DNA of 64,000 nt from Rubrivirga sp. SAORIC476 (lineage in GTDB: Bacteria > Bacteroidota > Rhodothermia > Rhodothermales > Rubricoccaceae), in NCBI RefSeq assembly GCF_002283555.1, contig NZ_MVOI01000004.1:82175-146174 (forward strand), read 5' to 3'. Each line of letters begins with the position of its first letter. The first letter of the stretch is position 1. The notes below the pieces were generated by a model. That model was not told where the DNA came from. It did no database searches and saw only the letters and a program-made list of their open reading frames with translations. Positions 63,196 to 64,000 of this stretch are shown here, one piece after another. The translations under genes and the position numbers were made by a program.

Positions 63196-64000
63196 TCAGC
63201 GGACGCGCGTCGTGCAGGGGCCGTAGGACCCAAGGCTGGCTCTGACCGTTTCCCCCGGACGCCAGCCTGGGTTGAGGAAGTACTGTTCCCGGGTCGGCGC
63301 GGCACGCTCGTATGCAGACGCTGCCCGACGCGAGTTCTGCGCGATGGTGCCGCTGGTTCGCGCGGCGACATCGCGGTAAAGGTCTGCGAGGCACCAGTAG
63401 GCGGCCCGACCTTCCGTCGTGGTCGGCTGACCGACAGCCTGCCCGATCAGGCCTGCGCGGCGGTACAGGCTCGGCCCGTGCGACGGGAAGACCTGCAGGG
63501 CGCGGTCGTACTGACCGGCCAAGTAGTAGAAGTCGGCCCGTTGGGCATTCGACTCGGCATTGTCGATGGCGCGCTGGAGGAGTTCATTGGCGCGTGCCGT
63601 GTCGCCCTCACGACGGGCGCGGGCCGAAAGCGCGTTGAGTGTCTGAGGGTTGTCCACTTGGGCAAGGACCTCGGGCAACCCCGCCAGACGACTCGTGACC
63701 TCAGCGGGGTCACTTCCGAGATCAGCGATTCGCTCCGGCTGCTGGCGCACGATCTGGACCAGACGAAGTACGCCTGAGCCTCTCAGCGTACCACCCGCAA
63801 GGTGCTCCAGCAGAGTCTGGACGGTCGAGTCCCTGATCACGATGTGATCTGGGGCTTCCGTCTCGATGTAGGTGGCGAACTGGGCGTAGTTCTCGCGCAG
63901 CGCCGCGTCGTCGATCGCCTCGGAGAGGCTCCGGATGTACGCCGCCCGCTCCGGGTTCGGGATCTCGTCGCCGAACTCCGCCGCCGAGCCGGCGAACAGA
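63196..64000 (-). CDS. Unknown protein, N-terminus beyond the window
   Basis: The frame stays open from its stop at 63196 to the right edge of the window, giving at least 268 residues; the upstream sequence (LFAGSAAEFGDEIPNPERAA, YIRSLSEAIDDAALRENYAQ) is coding-like and lacks a start within the window. The visible part includes helical pairs reminiscent of tetratricopeptide or Sel1-like repeats (RARREGDTARANELLQRAID, YYLAGQYDRALQVFPSHGPS), and ends LGSYGPCTTRVR. No signal is visible. A scaffold or helper role is inferred only from the helical repeats. I do not recognise a specific family. Confidence 0.6.
   Translation of the reverse strand, partial: LFAGSAAEFGDEIPNPERAAYIRSLSEAIDDAALRENYAQFATYIETEAPDHIVIRDSTVQTLLEHLAGGTLRGSGVLRLVQIVRQQPERIADLGSDPAEVTSRLAGLPEVLAQVDNPQTLNALSARARREGDTARANELLQRAIDNAESNAQRADFYYLAGQYDRALQVFPSHGPSLYRRAGLIGQAVGQPTTTEGRAAYWCLADLYRDVAARTSGTIAQNSRRAASAYERAAPTREQYFLNPGWRPGETVRASLGSYGPCTTRVR

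Overview
The window is GC-rich bacterial chromosome with dense, mostly short-spaced genes on both strands. Two things place it in or near the Bacteroidota/Rhodothermota, plausibly a marine Rhodothermota of the Rubricoccaceae type: C-terminal type IX secretion (T9SS) sorting modules, and typical families of that group (DUF2851, DUF5916, a LptD-like porin, YigZ, a DUF512 radical-SAM protein). The lineage is inferred from protein family content; no 16S rRNA gene is present.

Layout. 0-3.8 kb: the 3' part of a large repeat-built T9SS surface protein, then a decayed paralogue. 3.8-9.3 kb (minus): MBL hydrolase, polyprenyl diphosphate synthase, DUF2851, 6-phosphogluconolactonase and glucose-6-phosphate dehydrogenase. 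9.4-12 kb (minus): three tandem Tat-signal tail-collar proteins. 12-17.5 kb (minus): GMC oxidoreductase, SDR, DUF481, MscS and FolD. 17.6-24.9 kb: Asd, GNAT, HolB, a TraB/GumN protein, a class V aminotransferase-like enzyme, an M28 peptidase and a lipoprotein. 24.9-25.9 kb: about 1 kb with no recognisable gene. 25.9-36.8 kb: PssA-PurS-ClpS, a DUF5916 outer-membrane protein, YigZ, a TRAP transporter, RNase HI, Obg, a PPOX-fold protein and a lipoprotein. 36.9-41 kb: lipoamide dehydrogenase, an orphan EutN/CcmL microcompartment-vertex protein, an orphan Phd-type antitoxin and a Ycf46-like AAA ATPase. 41-45.4 kb: TerC, an exported methyltransferase, an outer-membrane protein, a small membrane protein and class I aldolase. 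45.5-50.4 kb: FAD oxidoreductase and a thiO-S-G-E/tenI-D thiamine cluster. 50.5-54.5 kb: tRNA-Arg(ACG), then DUF512, CPBP protease, DUF2007 and CdsA. 54.7-57.2 kb: PhaR, phasin and patatin, a polyhydroxyalkanoate-type cluster. 57.2-64 kb (minus): BON protein, LptD-like protein, ROK kinase, FtsB/DivIC, enolase and a partial unknown gene.

Functionally most of the window is core metabolism (oxidative pentose phosphate entry, lower glycolysis, thiamine, phospholipid, folate C1, lysine/threonine entry) and envelope biogenesis. I find no CRISPR array, transposase, integrase or prophage core. The parts most worth a second look are the Tat-collar triplet, the EutN/Phd/AAA neighbourhood, a ROK kinase that has lost all three zinc cysteines, a thiamine-synthase homologue lacking usual active-site residues, the decayed T9SS paralogue and the 1-kb gene-free block.
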